From positions 9,408,501-9,472,500 of the forward strand of contig JAILWY010000006.1 of the NCBI GenBank assembly GCA_022113835.1: a stretch of 64,000 nucleotides of DNA, in the 5' to 3' direction. Positions 11,040 through 22,965 of the stretch are shown here, one piece after another (position 1 is the first letter of the stretch; each line of letters starts with the position of its first letter). The notes under the pieces are model-generated. The model did not search any database. It saw only the letters and a program-made list of their open reading frames with translations, and had not been told where the DNA came from. The translations under genes and the position numbers were made by a program. The DNA is from Atopsyche davidsoni. Taxonomy: Eukaryota > Arthropoda > Insecta > Trichoptera > Hydrobiosidae.

Positions 11040-11868
11040 ATATATTTTTTTATAGGTTTGGTACCTTGCTTGTTATGTACAAGGTTTGTCATCACAATTT
11101 GGGGAAACTTTCCAAACTAGTCAATCGAAATTGTGCTATATATGGGAGTGACTGAAGCTACACCCCTGGTTTATCTTCTTTATGGTTCCGATGACACACT
11201 TCGAGAAGCCATCCAGTGACTTCATCAACTGACTTCAGGCCCTCCTGTCGGCATTGGCTCTCCAGTTGGTGTCTCTGAAGGCCAAAGATGGGGCATGAAC
11301 CCACAAGGTGGATCACTGTTTGTGGAGTAATATCATCACAAGGGCATGTGTCGTCGCTCGTCTACAATAACTTCTCATCACTCCATGACCCGTTAGGAGC
11401 TGGGTTGATTCAAAGCTAATCCCACAGGTATTCCTGTATACAGCGGCGTCCGTAACAGAATCAAAGAACATCTTTGTTACGTTCCCTTGCGGAGAGGTTG
11501 TGTACCTTTCATTCCATGTGTCCATTGTAATTTTCCTTTGGAGATTTTTTGCGAAACTCAGAGGAAAGTCGGAAAGTACATAATTCATTTTCTTTTTGGT
11601 GGCTTCTATAGCCTTTTTGTCAGCTTTCTCGTTGCCAACAAGACCAACGTGAGCTCTCACCCAGCCTATCTCGATGTTAACATCACTTGCTTGTTAACTA
11701 TTAGAGGGTTGGTTGATTGTTCGGATATACTGTCTACCCCCGAATGACAATCAGTGAGTATTTTCACTGACTGCCACCTGCCAGATGATTTTAGTAATAT
11801 CCAGCAAAGAGCCTCATTAATAGCAACGAGCTCACTCTGAAATACGGAAATACTCATTAATAGCGAAA
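11040..11868 (-). mobile_element. 5'-truncated non-LTR retrotransposon (LINE), 3' end with RNase H domain
   Basis: Read on the minus strand, this is the 3' part of a LINE ORF2, a short 3' untranslated region and an A/T-rich tail (TATAAAAAAATATATATATA at about 11054-11035). The copy starts abruptly at about 11868 within the RNase H domain. This is typical of incomplete target-primed reverse transcription. A C-terminal RNase H domain points to the I/R1/Jockey-related clades, and I cannot narrow this further. No clear target-site duplication was seen. Confidence 0.8.
11158..11857 (-). pseudogene. LINE ORF2 fragment: RNase H and C-terminal zinc-knuckle region, frameshifted
   Basis: The conceptual protein shows the RNase H motifs in order: FQSELVAINEAL with its catalytic Glu, ILTDCHSGV with its catalytic Asp, and VRAHVGLVGNEKAD with the conserved His and final Asp. 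The LINE C-terminal region follows (LLTGHG, then DTCPCDD...HLVGSCPIFGLQRH) and ends at the stop 11158-11160. Two frameshifts separate these blocks, near 11680 and near 11345, so the copy is dead. The reverse transcriptase and endonuclease domains are absent because of 5' truncation. Confidence 0.85.
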
Positions 11869-12173
11869 CATATTAAAGCACCCTAAAAAAATCTTAACGT
11901 GTCTCGTCCAACACCATCAACAGTATCAAGCTAACTTTTTAATAAGCCCGTTATGTCGTTTGACAAGTAAATCGACTGCCCATAAACAATTCAAACACAA
12001 TACACTTGTATTGATTTAAAAATAATTAAAAAAATATATATTTGAGAAGATATATCAGGCATGACATTAATATACATTTAGCAGCCAGTAGAAAAAGTTT
12101 GCTGATATGTTGATGCGATATGAAGATGTTTAAGAGGCCCGCGTATGTAAATTATTAGATTGATAGATGGATG

Positions 12174-12181
12174 ATCTAAAT
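12174..12181. repeat. 8-bp target-site duplication, left (hAT-type)
   Basis: ATCTAAAT, matching ATCCAAAT at 12408-12415 at seven of eight positions. Confidence 0.75.
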
Positions 12182-12407
12182 CAGTGGTCCCCAAGCTTTT
12201 TTTTATACCGTAGACCAATTATTTATATATTTTTTATTATTTATTAAATTACTCAGTGCTTTTGACTTTTATATGGTTTAATATAATAATAAACACGAAG
12301 CTTTAACTCATGTCAGTTAAAGTCTAAATTTTTTGTTGTTGTCATGGATCCTTTGCAGGTCGAAATCGGCCCCCGGGGGTCGATATAGACCACCTTGGGA
12401 ACCTATG
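12182..12407. mobile_element. hAT-type non-autonomous DNA element (MITE), 226 bp
   Basis: The element begins CAGTGGTCCCCAAGC and ends with the complement of CATAGGTTCCCAAGG, an imperfect short terminal inverted repeat of hAT type. It is flanked by an 8-bp duplication with one mismatch. The interior is AT-rich, with a GC-rich palindromic block near the 3' end (CGGCCCCCGGGGGTCG, about 12367-12382). Its 3' end is related to the relic at 29742-29808. No coding sequence. The changed terminal and duplication bases suggest moderate age. Confidence 0.82.
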
Positions 12408-12415
12408 ATCCAAAT

Positions 12416-12610
12416 GGAGTGTCGACACTGCTCGTTGATGGAGTCGTGGCTATGGCGTATCCTTAATCGGATAATGGCTCAGGCTACGCATCCGTAATGC
12501 CGAGCCGTTGAGTTATGCTCGCGTCCAAAGGTCGGCGCATGTGCGAGATACGTTACATCGATTCCAGACGTTTCAACACATCGGCCTTGCATAATGATTA
12601 TCTGGAGTAG
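12416..12610. other. Mixed-composition block beside the hAT element
   Basis: Less AT-rich and more complex than its flanks, with several CpG sites. No coding frame with splice sites and no tRNA fold was recognised. It may be part of a larger repeat. Confidence 0.3.
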
Positions 12611-15600
12611 AAACTCAAATGTTAACCCACGTAAACCGTTTATGTAAGCATTAGGATCTAGTTTCAGCGTACAAGCAGATAATTAAACCACGCTTAAGTA
12701 ATAGATTCACACTTGAAACGACGAGAAAAAAAAGTAATATTTTTCGAGACACGGAGTTGGTATATATTTGACTACCGTATCTCAAATTTTAATCGTTTTT
12801 TTGCAGCTGTGTAAATGTGAATGTTATATGGTGTTATATGGCGTTTCACATGTGATTTAACTAGCTTATCACATGTTGTTAATACTATAAACCAATATTG
12901 GTATGAAAATGTAATTTTTAAATAAAATTTGGTGAAATTTTAATTTAACGGTACACAAACTCCTGGTATTAAAATATTTTTACATTAATTGTTCGATACC
13001 CCATTACGATGTTTGTGTCTGTTCTGTTTAATATTACATATTTTCAAAATTTCTTGCCTACTGCTGCTCTTAAGGATAGGGTGAAGAAGGCTGTTGTCAT
13101 ATATCCGACCTGATATCTCCTCCCATAGGGGTATAGTATCTTCCCCTCATCTCTTGATACAATGCTTTCTATAACACATATATGTCTGCTTACGGCAAGC
13201 AATTTGGCCGAAGAAATTAATCATGTAAGAGTGGAATGTTTGTCTCCTAAATCTAGCTTTACCAAGGGAAACTAGCGTTTCATTTTTGATGGCTATGGGA
13301 TTCATAGAATGTGTTGCCAACGCCACACCATAAAACCTTTCAAATCTACATACTAACTTCAACATACATAATAAAAGCAAAAGTATATTGGTAGACTATA
13401 ATTGCATTTCGGAAAAATGACTTTCTGCTTTTTTTAATTTTCAAATAACTTCTCATCCAAAAAAACTTGTAGTATTTTAATGGATTTTCAAGTTTTCAGC
13501 TTTTGTCATAACATTGACTGAAATATGATGAACAGATATTTTAGTACTTGCGATTGTGTAAAAGCTGTCCGTCTTAAAAATAAAGTTTCCTCGTTATAAA
13601 ATGAATCATTAATCTATTTTTTTGACATGTTCAGTTTGTCGATGATAGTCATGTCGAAAATTGGAGTGGTTGTGAGAGCTGTCATACAAAAATAGATTTT
13701 ACAGTGACATTCTGAGTTCAGTTATATTTATATATATATCTTGATAAAAATACGTTCAATATGGAAAAACGATATGGAAAAATGTAGTTAAATTTGTTTA
13801 ATAAAATATGTTTGTTGTTATTGTAAATACTATGCTTTGGGTCTAATGCTGGTATTAGAATATCTTCACCGACTTAAAATACATTAAAAAAATAACCCCA
13901 GCATAAATAGCGAAACATCGTAACTTTAAGAACGTAGTCATCGTGATAAGTTGAGTTTTAAAGCTGTAAATAAATATAAAAATAATTATTTTCAAACTTA
14001 GTGAGAAGGTATTATCTTTGATAAATATTATTTTTGATGTTTGTGCTTGTATTGTTATACCTTGAGATCGCAATAATATGCAACAACACGGGCTAAGAAA
14101 CAATAGTAATGGCTGTAAATTAGCCAACATTAGCACGTGGGAAGATACAGAATATGTTTGTCAGAATAAACATTACTTTGCTTGATGTGAGACAAACCAT
14201 TATCTAACCATTACCGTGCATCGCTTCATTTAATACATCTCCTCTTTGTATCTCAGATATTAATCTCTCTTTCAAAATTATGTGTAATTTAATTTAACAA
14301 GGTTTAATTAGTAAATGCTAGAATTTCATCACAGTAAAATATCATTGTGTATTTTGCTGAGCAATTTAATTTCCGCGATTAATGGTTTGAGAAATGATTA
14401 AGTATTTAACTGTTGTTACGCCGTCAACAAATATTTCAACTCCAGATAAGTCTCGTAGATTAAAATAATTTCGCCATATAAAATGAACTTTAACATTATT
14501 CTTGGTTCTTTAACATTATTCGTCAATTTAATTTTTATCTCAGCGTTTCGGCTCCAGTACGGATGACCAGTATGTCATCTTCTGGAAAGATTAATTTTGG
14601 TGATGCCAATCGATTATAACTGAAAAGACTGATGGGGTGATAAAGCACCCGATCATTCTATCCATTAACATGCAGATTATTGGGCATTAATACAAATACT
14701 ACATGTGTTAAGATTTAATTCAATACTAAAATTCAAACTGACTTCATCTATACATTAAGATAATTTTTTAATTTTTTTTTGCTGTAAGAGAAATTTTATG
14801 GAAGGTTACAGATTTTTTACTAGAAGTTCTATTTTAATTGTTCCTAATTGTTATTTTATAAGTTCATACTGTTATTAATCTAAAAAAATGCGATCCATAT
14901 GTAATTTTAGGTTTTCAATTACCGTCAAGTTATCTAATTGTTTCAGTTCTGGATTAAACATATTATTTTTTCTGAAACTTTAAACTACTGATAGGTTTAT
15001 AGTAACCATGATCTAAATCTGCCATAATATTTTAATTGATGATTACATCAGTTTTAAAGTTTCATAACAACAAATTTTACACTGGATTAAGCAGTTTAAC
15101 TATTAAAGTATCTATTAATCTTGCATTACTGAATGCATGGGGTTTCGTGAGTGACAGATGATTCGAATCCAATGTTGTTTTCGATTATTTACATCCTACA
15201 CGAGTAGAGCGTGTAGGCAGGATTGAGTATTAAACTTTGTATGCGGACTGAATTAGACATAAAAAAGCAATAGACTAGACATTATGAAAATCGGTTCGAT
15301 ATCGATAACATACGCCCATGGACGGATTACCTTTTCATCAACTCTTTAACGAACTTCAAGTTTATTTTGTATTTAAGTTTTGATTATTTTATACTATATT
15401 GAATAAATAATAGTTTTATCAAAATCTGTATCAAAAATGTATTAAAAAACATAATAACTGAAAGTGACAATATCAAGGCATTTGAAAATGCTTCTTCTGT
15501 TAAGGACTTTTAGTATTTATAGAAGCCAATAAATTGATGATCTCAAAAAATATTTTTTATGAATTTAATGATTGTTTCCAATGGTTTTGTAGGATTGCTT

Positions 15601-16800
15601 TATAATTACATTTATTTATAAATTCTTAGATTTCTAATCTTTTATAAATTATAAAATTATAAAAATGCTAAAATAAAAATTGTGAGCAATGATTTTTTCT
15701 TACGAATTAAATAATAAAATTGTAAATAGCAATACCCAAATGTTTTTGAAGTTCAAGACATGTGATAGATTTTATAAAAAAATAGTTAGTTTTATTTATG
15801 TTTGGATCGTATACTTTTAATATATTATAGGCTATTTTTTTAAAATTTAACTAAATATTTTAAAGGAAGAGAACTTTATAAAATTGTTGTTTTGTGTATT
15901 GGGTACTGAATTTACACATGGCAATATAACTTTATCCAAAGTGCACTTCTGTCCTATAAAGTGTTAACACAGACGGTAGTTTAAAAAGAAACGTGTCAAT
16001 TTAAACTGAGTATTTAAAAACAGAGTCACTGTGAATTTTGTCAACTTAAATATATTATTATTTCTTGACTGCTCTGAAGCAATCAACTTTGTAATAAATG
16101 ACACATTTATTTTTGCTCAAGATATTATGGTTTTAGGTGACGTTTGTATTATGTCATGTTACTCTTGTGAAATTGTTATTTTATTGCCTGAGACTGCTGA
16201 TCGATTTTGATGTCCTAGCTAGAGTAAAAAAAAATTAGCGACGGGCAACTAATATTTTAAATAATCTTATTTAAATATTGCTAATAAGCTTAGTCACTTC
16301 CTTGACGAGCTGTTTAAAATAATACGCAAATGCAATGACCCTTCATTGATCGGTGCTTCAACAACACATAAATAATAACCGGTTGTCTAAATCATACGTT
16401 TTTGAAAATTGGCCAACAGTTATTCTGGTCTACTATTTTATTACCTTATTTTTGATTAGCATTCTATTTTTGTTTATTAAAGTAAACATGCCATTGCCTT
16501 CCCTGGATAAATTTGTGAAGAATACACTATGGAGCAATTGGTGACAAAGGTCACGAACATTGGGTAGGAGATAGCATCTTCTAAGATATAAATTTCAGAA
16601 TGTATATTAAAAAAGCATACTAAATAGGTTAAAAGTAATTTAGATGTTTTAAAGCGCTGTGATACTTTCGTTAATTAAAAAAAATGTATGTAACACCTGA
16701 CTTTTTATAATTACAACTAAACGCGGTTTAGTAACAAAAATTCAAGTTCAGTGCCAACTGTTATCAAAAAAAAAACTCGAGAAAGTGTCTCATTAAATAC
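12611..16800. other. Long AT-rich stretch, no gene recognised
   Basis: About 4 kb with only short chance frames. A string near 14544-14590 (TTTCGGCTCC... GACCAG... CATCTTCTGG) resembles the one at 53676-53720 (TTTCGAGCC... GACCTGGTCATCTTC) and may be a decayed dispersed repeat. Confidence 0.45.
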
Positions 16801-16819
16801 TGATGCATCTTTTATTACA

Positions 16820-17120
16820 AGGACATTGAATACCAGTTCGCTTTCTTTCCCCGTGCAGGACGGCAGTGTCCTTTTGAAAAATCTCCTTTATCTCGCAAAT
16901 TTATTTCGCAACCCAAGGCTTTTCGACAGATCTTGGCGACTCGCGGCGCCGCGTTTTTTACTCCGATCATTCTCCGGTCCGAATAAATTTGTCACTTCTT
17001 ATTCGCACACATCGCCCGCTGAAATACAACTTATATTATGTATTTTTTTCCACCGCGGCATTAATCATTGTTGAGCCGTGAAAAGTGCCAACACGTACGG
17101 CTTTGTTAACGGCTGACGCG
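16820..17120. other. Higher-complexity CpG-containing block, possible conserved non-coding or exonic sequence
   Basis: This block is clearly less repetitive than its surroundings, with CpG-bearing words such as CTCGCGGCGCCGCG. A 107-codon + strand frame (16751-17074) covers it but has no recognisable domain or matching splice sites. It may be a regulatory block. This is inference from composition only. Confidence 0.3.
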
Positions 17121-18950
17121 CGGTTAAAAAATATCGCGAAATAAATAATGCAAGGTTGATTGAAATCAAAATTATTAATTTCACGCTTAGATTTATCGAT
17201 GAAATGATCTAAGAATTATATTTTTTGAACGCACTTATCTCGTCTTGAGGGAGCAAGAAATTTTTGATATTGCGTTCGTGTCCGGTTTAGTACTTTTCCA
17301 GCATTTACTTTGTTGTAAAACTTAGACGCGATATATATTCTTTGAACTTTACGATGCTTAAAAAAATAATATCTAAGTGGCATGCGGTGAGGGCAGGCAG
17401 TGTGTGCAAGGTATAATCAAGTTTTTTTTAATTTCTGGTATAAAGGTTCTTGTTTAGGTCACAACGCAGGATCCTAAGTTCTCATTATCGAAATCAATTT
17501 AGATTTTGGTACATTTCTTGCCCTCGTACGTTAGTTTTGAATCTTAAGAAAAATAATTTATAGAAAAACGTAATGTTTCTTTGCTTTTTAGCATAATCAA
17601 AGAAGAAATAAGAAGTAGGTATTTCATTTAATTTTTTTTTAAAATAAAGTATATTTAGGCATATAAGATCAAAAAGGTGAATGGTAATAAACAAAGTATG
17701 TTGTAAATTTGTGACGCTGATATTGCTTTACCAACATTTCTTGTATTTTCTTCTTTTTGAATACTTTCCATTGAAAAGTAACGCCTTCATTATTTTTATC
17801 TCTGCCATTCATTCTCTCAAGGTGGTCTGCTCCGAGATTTCCACTCCGGACAGTTCTTTGCCTGAAAAATAAATGTCATAGTAAAACCTTTTTAATTTTG
17901 ATTTAAATAACTAAGTTGTTTGTAAAAATATTTTCTAATTAGTTTTACGGCTTTACCTTCCTACAGATTCTGTGATAATAGTTAGTATAAATTTCAAAAT
18001 GAGTACAAAATGAAAGCATGAAATAAATCTTACCACTGCTTTAGTAAAATTATCCTAACATTAGTAGTAATGAGTTTGATTCATATTATCATGCTCTGTA
18101 GTGGTAAGTGATTTTGTTCAAAGGGATTCTGTAGAAAAATTAATATCCTTAGCATTACTACATTAATGTAGCGTAATGTTAAATTAAGCTGAGGTGTCGT
18201 AAGTTAAGAGGTCTTTTCTTGAACATATTCTTTATTAATCTCATAGATGTATAAGACACTAATATTTAATTATCCAATTTTTTCATATGATACAGCTTAA
18301 CCTAAGGTGACGTTAGTACAGTATTTATTATATAAATACTAGAAATGTAGCCCGTCATAGAATGACGCGCATTCGATGAACGATGCAATGGTGTCGTCAT
18401 TTTATCCAATTTTTCAACATCTTTAAGATTTTATTTTACCCTAAAAATGGACGTTAATTAAATAATAAAAATTAGATAAATATAATTTATAGTTTTTTCA
18501 ATACTGTGTAAAAAAATCAAATTTCGATATAGAAAAATAAAGTGACAATTAAATGACACGATTTCGCCAGGTAATGCACTGACTGTGGTGTCCGGTAGGA
18601 CACCAGAGGCAATTAAATGGCTGGAAGCAACTGCCTTAATGATGTGGATAATCATTTCTAATGCAATTTCGATAAAAAAAAATAGAGATGGCACTTGTGT
18701 CAAACTGACAAACTGGAAATTTATTTTTTTGTAAAAGTTCTATATTTGAAAATCTCGCGGTGAACAACAGAATCATATAATTCGTACATATTGAAACTCG
18801 CTAAATCATATTTTATAGTTTATGAATAAAAATATTATCCTATCGTCTTGAAATTCGGCACATAGCTGCGGAAAAATTTACTTAACTTATGTGCAAAAAA
18901 TCAGCGTTGTATCTTTTAAGATATTCTATACAGAACGGAAAAATGAAACA
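17121..18950. other. AT-rich stretch, nothing recognised
   Basis: No repeat termini, RNA gene or supported exon found. Confidence 0.5.
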
Positions 18951-18952
18951 TA

Positions 18953-18974
18953 CATACACACACACACACACACA
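18953..18974. repeat. (AC)n microsatellite
   Basis: An alternating CA tract of about ten units. Confidence 0.9.
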
Positions 18975-19129
18975 ATGGCTATTATTATAGTAGATTTTTT
19001 TACCTGATAAGAAAAATATGTCTCGTTAATGAGGCGTATATCGAAGACAAGGATTGACACCAATAAAAAAGGACTTAAACAGCATAAAATGATTAGATGC
19101 GATCGGTGATAATTCATACAGGTAATATC

Positions 19130-19275
19130 CTCGGCTCGCGTCCATCTCGCTGGCTGGCAGGGCGGGGGCGGAGAGGCTTCTCGGCGCGGTGGGCGGAGGC
19201 TTCGTGGGCGTCGCAGGCACCGCCGCCCGACCATATGGCCGGCTGTCGAGCCTGGGCCACTCTGTTCTGCGCACT
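19130..19275. other. GC-rich CpG block
   Basis: One of the most GC-rich parts of the window (for example GGCAGGGCGGGGGCGGAGAGG). Frames on both strands stay open because stop codons are rare in GC-rich DNA, so this is not evidence of coding. No TATA box or good splice pair was found. It could be a promoter or first-exon block or a repeat fragment. Confidence 0.35.
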
Positions 19276-19579
19276 CATCGATTTATGAATTTGGGCTTAT
19301 TGCAATAATCGATATTTCGAAATTGAAATGTCCTTGTTAATTACCGGCCACTCGCGGCGAGCGCTGGCTTTAAACCGCATGACCCTTGAGTGGTCTATTT
19401 TTTATTTAAATTTATTTAATCCGCACTTTACATCCATACATAATATTTAAAGGTAATCGATTCACACCTGAAATAACGAAAAAGTCCTCAGAAAAGTTTG
19501 GGTTAGAACTTGCACCTCCACGGCTATAGCGGTGCTTCGTTTAATTTTAGTGAAACGTGCAAAATATGGTATTAATATT

Positions 19580-19735
19580 TTAAATATAATACTTGAGTGA
19601 TTTTTCCACACGTTTATTTATGTTGGTAATCGGTTTCGCCAACCGGTGCTGCTAAATAATAAAAACTAACATGTGGAAAAATCACTCACGTATTTTATTT
19701 ATTGGAATTCTACCGAGTACTCAAAAATATTGATT
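19580..19735. repeat. Foldback family, copy 2 (compact)
   Basis: The left arm ACTTGAGTGATTTTTCCACA and right arm TGTGGAAAAATCACTCACGT are inverted. Between them is only a short centre that keeps the family core GGTTTCGCCAACC. The downstream flank GGAATTCTACCGAGTACTC is also shared with the other copies. Confidence 0.75.
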
Positions 19736-20109
19736 ACATTATGGTAATGCAGGTTGTTGTATATACAGTATTAATTTTTGTCAAGACCGTCACAGTAAGT
19801 GCGATTTTGCCTATACAGGTTTTTTTTTTTATTGATATGATTAAGTACATTTTTTAATCATATCAATCGTATGTACAGTAAATTAAACTTAATCTTAAAA
19901 ATATATATTTTTATTTTTAGTTTCTTAGAACAGTATATGCATAAATATTTATTTTAGAGAGCTCATTTAAAATATCATTTCAGGTTTTTCTTAACATTTG
20001 AAGTGTGATAAATTTGTTGCGGGAGCATGCATAAAATGTGATTTTTGCATAAATTTAAGTAAATTAGAAATAATCTAATACAAGTCAGGTCAGTTTTAAT
20101 GTATATTTG

Positions 20110-20290
20110 ATTTAATTTGCCTGCTGGGTTACAAACGGCCCCTTCCTGCCGGGGCCGATGTGTAGGAAGTGCGACTAACTAACGGCGCGATGGCCGGAGC
20201 TGCCTGCACGCACTGCCGTCTCCAGCGGCTTCCTGCGGCTCCCGGCGTCCTGTGTCATCAATCAGACGACTTGGCACTAGTGGCCGCACT
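20110..20290. other. GC-rich block, unknown
   Basis: GC-rich, with CpG dinucleotides and a local palindrome-like GGCCCCTTCCTGCCGGGGCC. No coding or RNA assignment. Confidence 0.35.
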
Positions 20291-20296
20291 CCATAA

Positions 20297-20323
20297 ATAC
20301 ACACACACACATATATATATATT
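20297..20323. repeat. Compound (CA)n(TA)n microsatellite
   Basis: ACACACACAC followed by ATATATATAT. Confidence 0.85.
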
Positions 20324-20397
20324 TATAAAGTAATTAAAACCTCTGAAGATGTTCCGAGTACAGAAAAAAATATACAAAACACATTAATAAGAAAAAA

Positions 20398-20479
20398 AAC
20401 TAATGTGCCTAATCATATTAGTAATAATATAATAAACCCGTAATGGTTAATAAATACGCATCTGATTGACGTCCAATCC
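20398..20479 (-). repeat. SINE fragment (head region, reversed)
   Basis: It matches the corresponding part of the SINE at 47010-47262, including GTAATAATATAATAA, CCCGTAATGG and ATTGACGT. It lacks the tRNA-like part. Confidence 0.75.
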
Positions 20480-20651
20480 AAAAAAATAGTCATACGTATA
20501 TGATGGTGCGCGTCTTGGCTAAATTAATAGATTTCAAAAATAATATCCAGATGGGAATAAAATCGCTTCACTTGTTACTTTGTTCAAAAGTCCAGTGCTT
20601 GCAAATCACTAAATATTGGTTGGCCTGGGCACATTGGTTCATATGTAGAGT

Positions 20652-20782
20652 ATGATTGTTGAAAATTCTCGATAAACGGAAGTGATTTGTTAGTACAAGG
20701 GTTAGTACACCGGTCATGTAAGCCAGAGAGTTTCTTTAAATCATCTTCTATGTATGAACTAATGTGCCTAATCATATTAGTT
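20652..20782 (+). repeat. tRNA-derived SINE, copy with B box deleted
   Basis: It aligns with the reverse complement of the 47-kb copy. Shared blocks are AAAATTCTCGAT, the A box TTAGTACAAGGG (20690-20701), CACCGGTCATGTAAGCC, and the tail CTAATGTGCCTAATCATATT. The interval that should contain the B box is missing, so Pol III transcription is unlikely. Confidence 0.75.
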
Positions 20783-20879
20783 TATTGTTTACTATAAAAA
20801 CGCAATGTCAATATACACTGCATTTATTCAATGGTTGATCTTTGTGTGGTAGAGCTGATGAAATGTTTTTAAACATTTT

Positions 20880-21060
20880 TTTCTCCATTTCGGGCCTGAC
20901 CAGCGTCTCAATTCAGCGCATTCCTGGCAGGAAGTAAAAATGAAACAGTCGCAGTCAAGCGGCAAGGGGGAAGGACGGGGACTCCTGGGGTCAGGAAGAC
21001 ACCTGGCCTGGTTGCCAGAATCCTCTCAGCCGAGCACCTGTCGAAAATTAAAAAAACACA
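20880..21060. other. Mixed-composition block, unknown
   Basis: Moderately GC-rich, with purine-rich strings such as GGCAAGGGGGAAGGACGGGG. No splice-flanked frame or repeat assignment. Confidence 0.3.
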
Positions 21061-21134
21061 TTCATCTTCCTGATATACTCGCGGTAAAACGGTTCGACCG
21101 CCATATGTAGCAAAGTTGCAGTTTTAGTAAAACT

Positions 21135-21215
21135 GGCTGCACACGCTGCGACACAACCAAAAATAAAGTGATAATAACGCAAATATCATCATTTTATTTT
21201 TGGGTGTTTTTAATG
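21135..21215. repeat. Imperfect hairpin with dispersed motif (copy 2)
   Basis: GGCTGCACACGCTGCGACAC matches the motif at 7463 and 56142. The following ACAACCAAAAATAAA is inverted about 30 bp later as TTTATTTTTGGGTGTT. This is probably the terminus of a MITE-like element. Its other end is not recognised. Confidence 0.45.
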
Positions 21216-21999
21216 GTTTTAACAACGCAAATAAATTAATTGATTGAAATAAATCTGTGTATTATTATAATCGAAGGAAAAGAATTTTAATTATCTGTCA
21301 TCGATAGTATTAACGCCAGAACGCTAGTTAAATTGCGTAGGTGATTCTAAAGGCTATAAAATTATAACATATTCCAGTTATTAAAATGTAGAAGACATTG
21401 TAACTATATTTATTGATAGATGATTGCGTGCTAAGAACACTCCGGTCGGTTATCTCGGTCTATAACGCCCACGAAAGACTATTTTTCAAAGTTTCTTCCA
21501 AGTCTGATAAAAATTCCGATATAAATGGTGTGGGGGAGTTCTGTCGAAGTCTGGAGCGATATGAACACAAGTCAACTGTGATCTAAATATTTTATGAAAC
21601 ACTATAATTAATCAATTAGCAATTCAAGCCTATGATTTATAAATCCTACGATAAATAATTCATTCTATGATTCGATAAAAAAAAACTAATGAACCAGAAT
21701 CAAATCGAATAATGAACTTGAAAAAAAGTTTTATTGATTAACTACAGTAATCGAAATTGTTTGATATGTGTATGCAAATTTTTGAATTGTGTTTAATTTA
21801 TTTTATTAGATTATTTTAAGATATAACAGGATATAAATTAAATGGTTATATACAGACACTGTGTGATCTGTGCTCAATTTCGCAAGTATAATTTCAGTGT
21901 ATAATATTTTTCGATTACCTCTTATTTTAAAATAAACGGTAATCCTTCTTTTAGATTAAAAATTGCTTCAAATTTTTTTTTAAAGTCCAATGCAAGTAT

Positions 22000-22001
<2 letters not shown>
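21216..22001. other. AT-rich spacer
   Basis: Nothing recognised. Confidence 0.5.

Positions 22002-22066
<65 letters not shown>
22002..22066. repeat. (TA)n microsatellite
   Basis: More than 30 uninterrupted TA units. Such tracts are length-unstable and can extrude cruciforms. The assembled length may not match the molecule. Confidence 0.95.
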
Positions 22067-22070
<4 letters not shown>

Positions 22071-22854
22071 CGATCAAATACCTGTTACTTGGATCTCTTC
22101 AGCTAGTAAAGTCAAAATACTAAAAAAATAATATCTTTTCTTTTGTTATTAAATCTTCAAAAAAATTGTTTTCAAAGCCATATCGACATATCCGCGAATT
22201 TAATAATGCGCATAAAAATAAATGTCCATGGCTTTAACATTAACTTTTGTAAAACCTGTTTTAACAGTTGTGAACGTTAATAATGGATAATTATTTTTTT
22301 ATAACAAAACATACCATAAATTCTAACGATCTACTATACAAACTCAAATCGATAATTACCTGGAAATTAATGTTATCAACTTATCATTTCTAGATTATTG
22401 CTGAAAGGTATAAATCTTCGAAAACACCTAACAAACATTCAGCATAATTATAGATTTTTTATTTCTGTATCTGAATTCATAATTCTTTTGTAGATTTATA
22501 GATAAGTAAAGCATTAATAATGTCTTTATAAATGCTATTATTTAACATGTAATGTGCGTATAAATTATAACAGACATTTTTTACAAGAGTAGATTTTAAA
22601 TGCAGAGAAACATGATTTACCTTGCTCTTTCTTATATCATTTCACATATTATATTTATCTTTATTAAAGTAGATAATATATATTATAAAATATTGACTGT
22701 GCAGAGTTCAATGTATTCAAAAAATTTACTCGTTTAAAAGTCAAAAACTTACTTACTTAGTAGTTAAAAAAATACTCAAATTTACGTTTGTAGGTTTTGG
22801 CAGTTGTTGTTATTCAATGGGGTCCTTCAGGGGTTTTTTTCTCACGGATTAAAA
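22067..22854. other. AT-rich spacer
   Basis: Nothing recognised. Confidence 0.5.
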
Positions 22855-22965
22855 ATAACTGAATATGGTTCCTGCACAAGGACTGATAAGTCAGAGGACA
22901 AAAGACTTCAAGCAATTAACACCCATGAAACTACATAATCATATGCCATAAAGCAAACACTAGTC
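22855..22965 (+). repeat. Dispersed repeat, copy A
   Basis: It shares an interrupted pattern with 61905-61990: TCAGAGGnCAnAAnAC, CAAGCA, AACnACAnAATCAT. Two divergent copies in the same orientation suggest an interspersed repeat. Class unknown. Confidence 0.55.
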
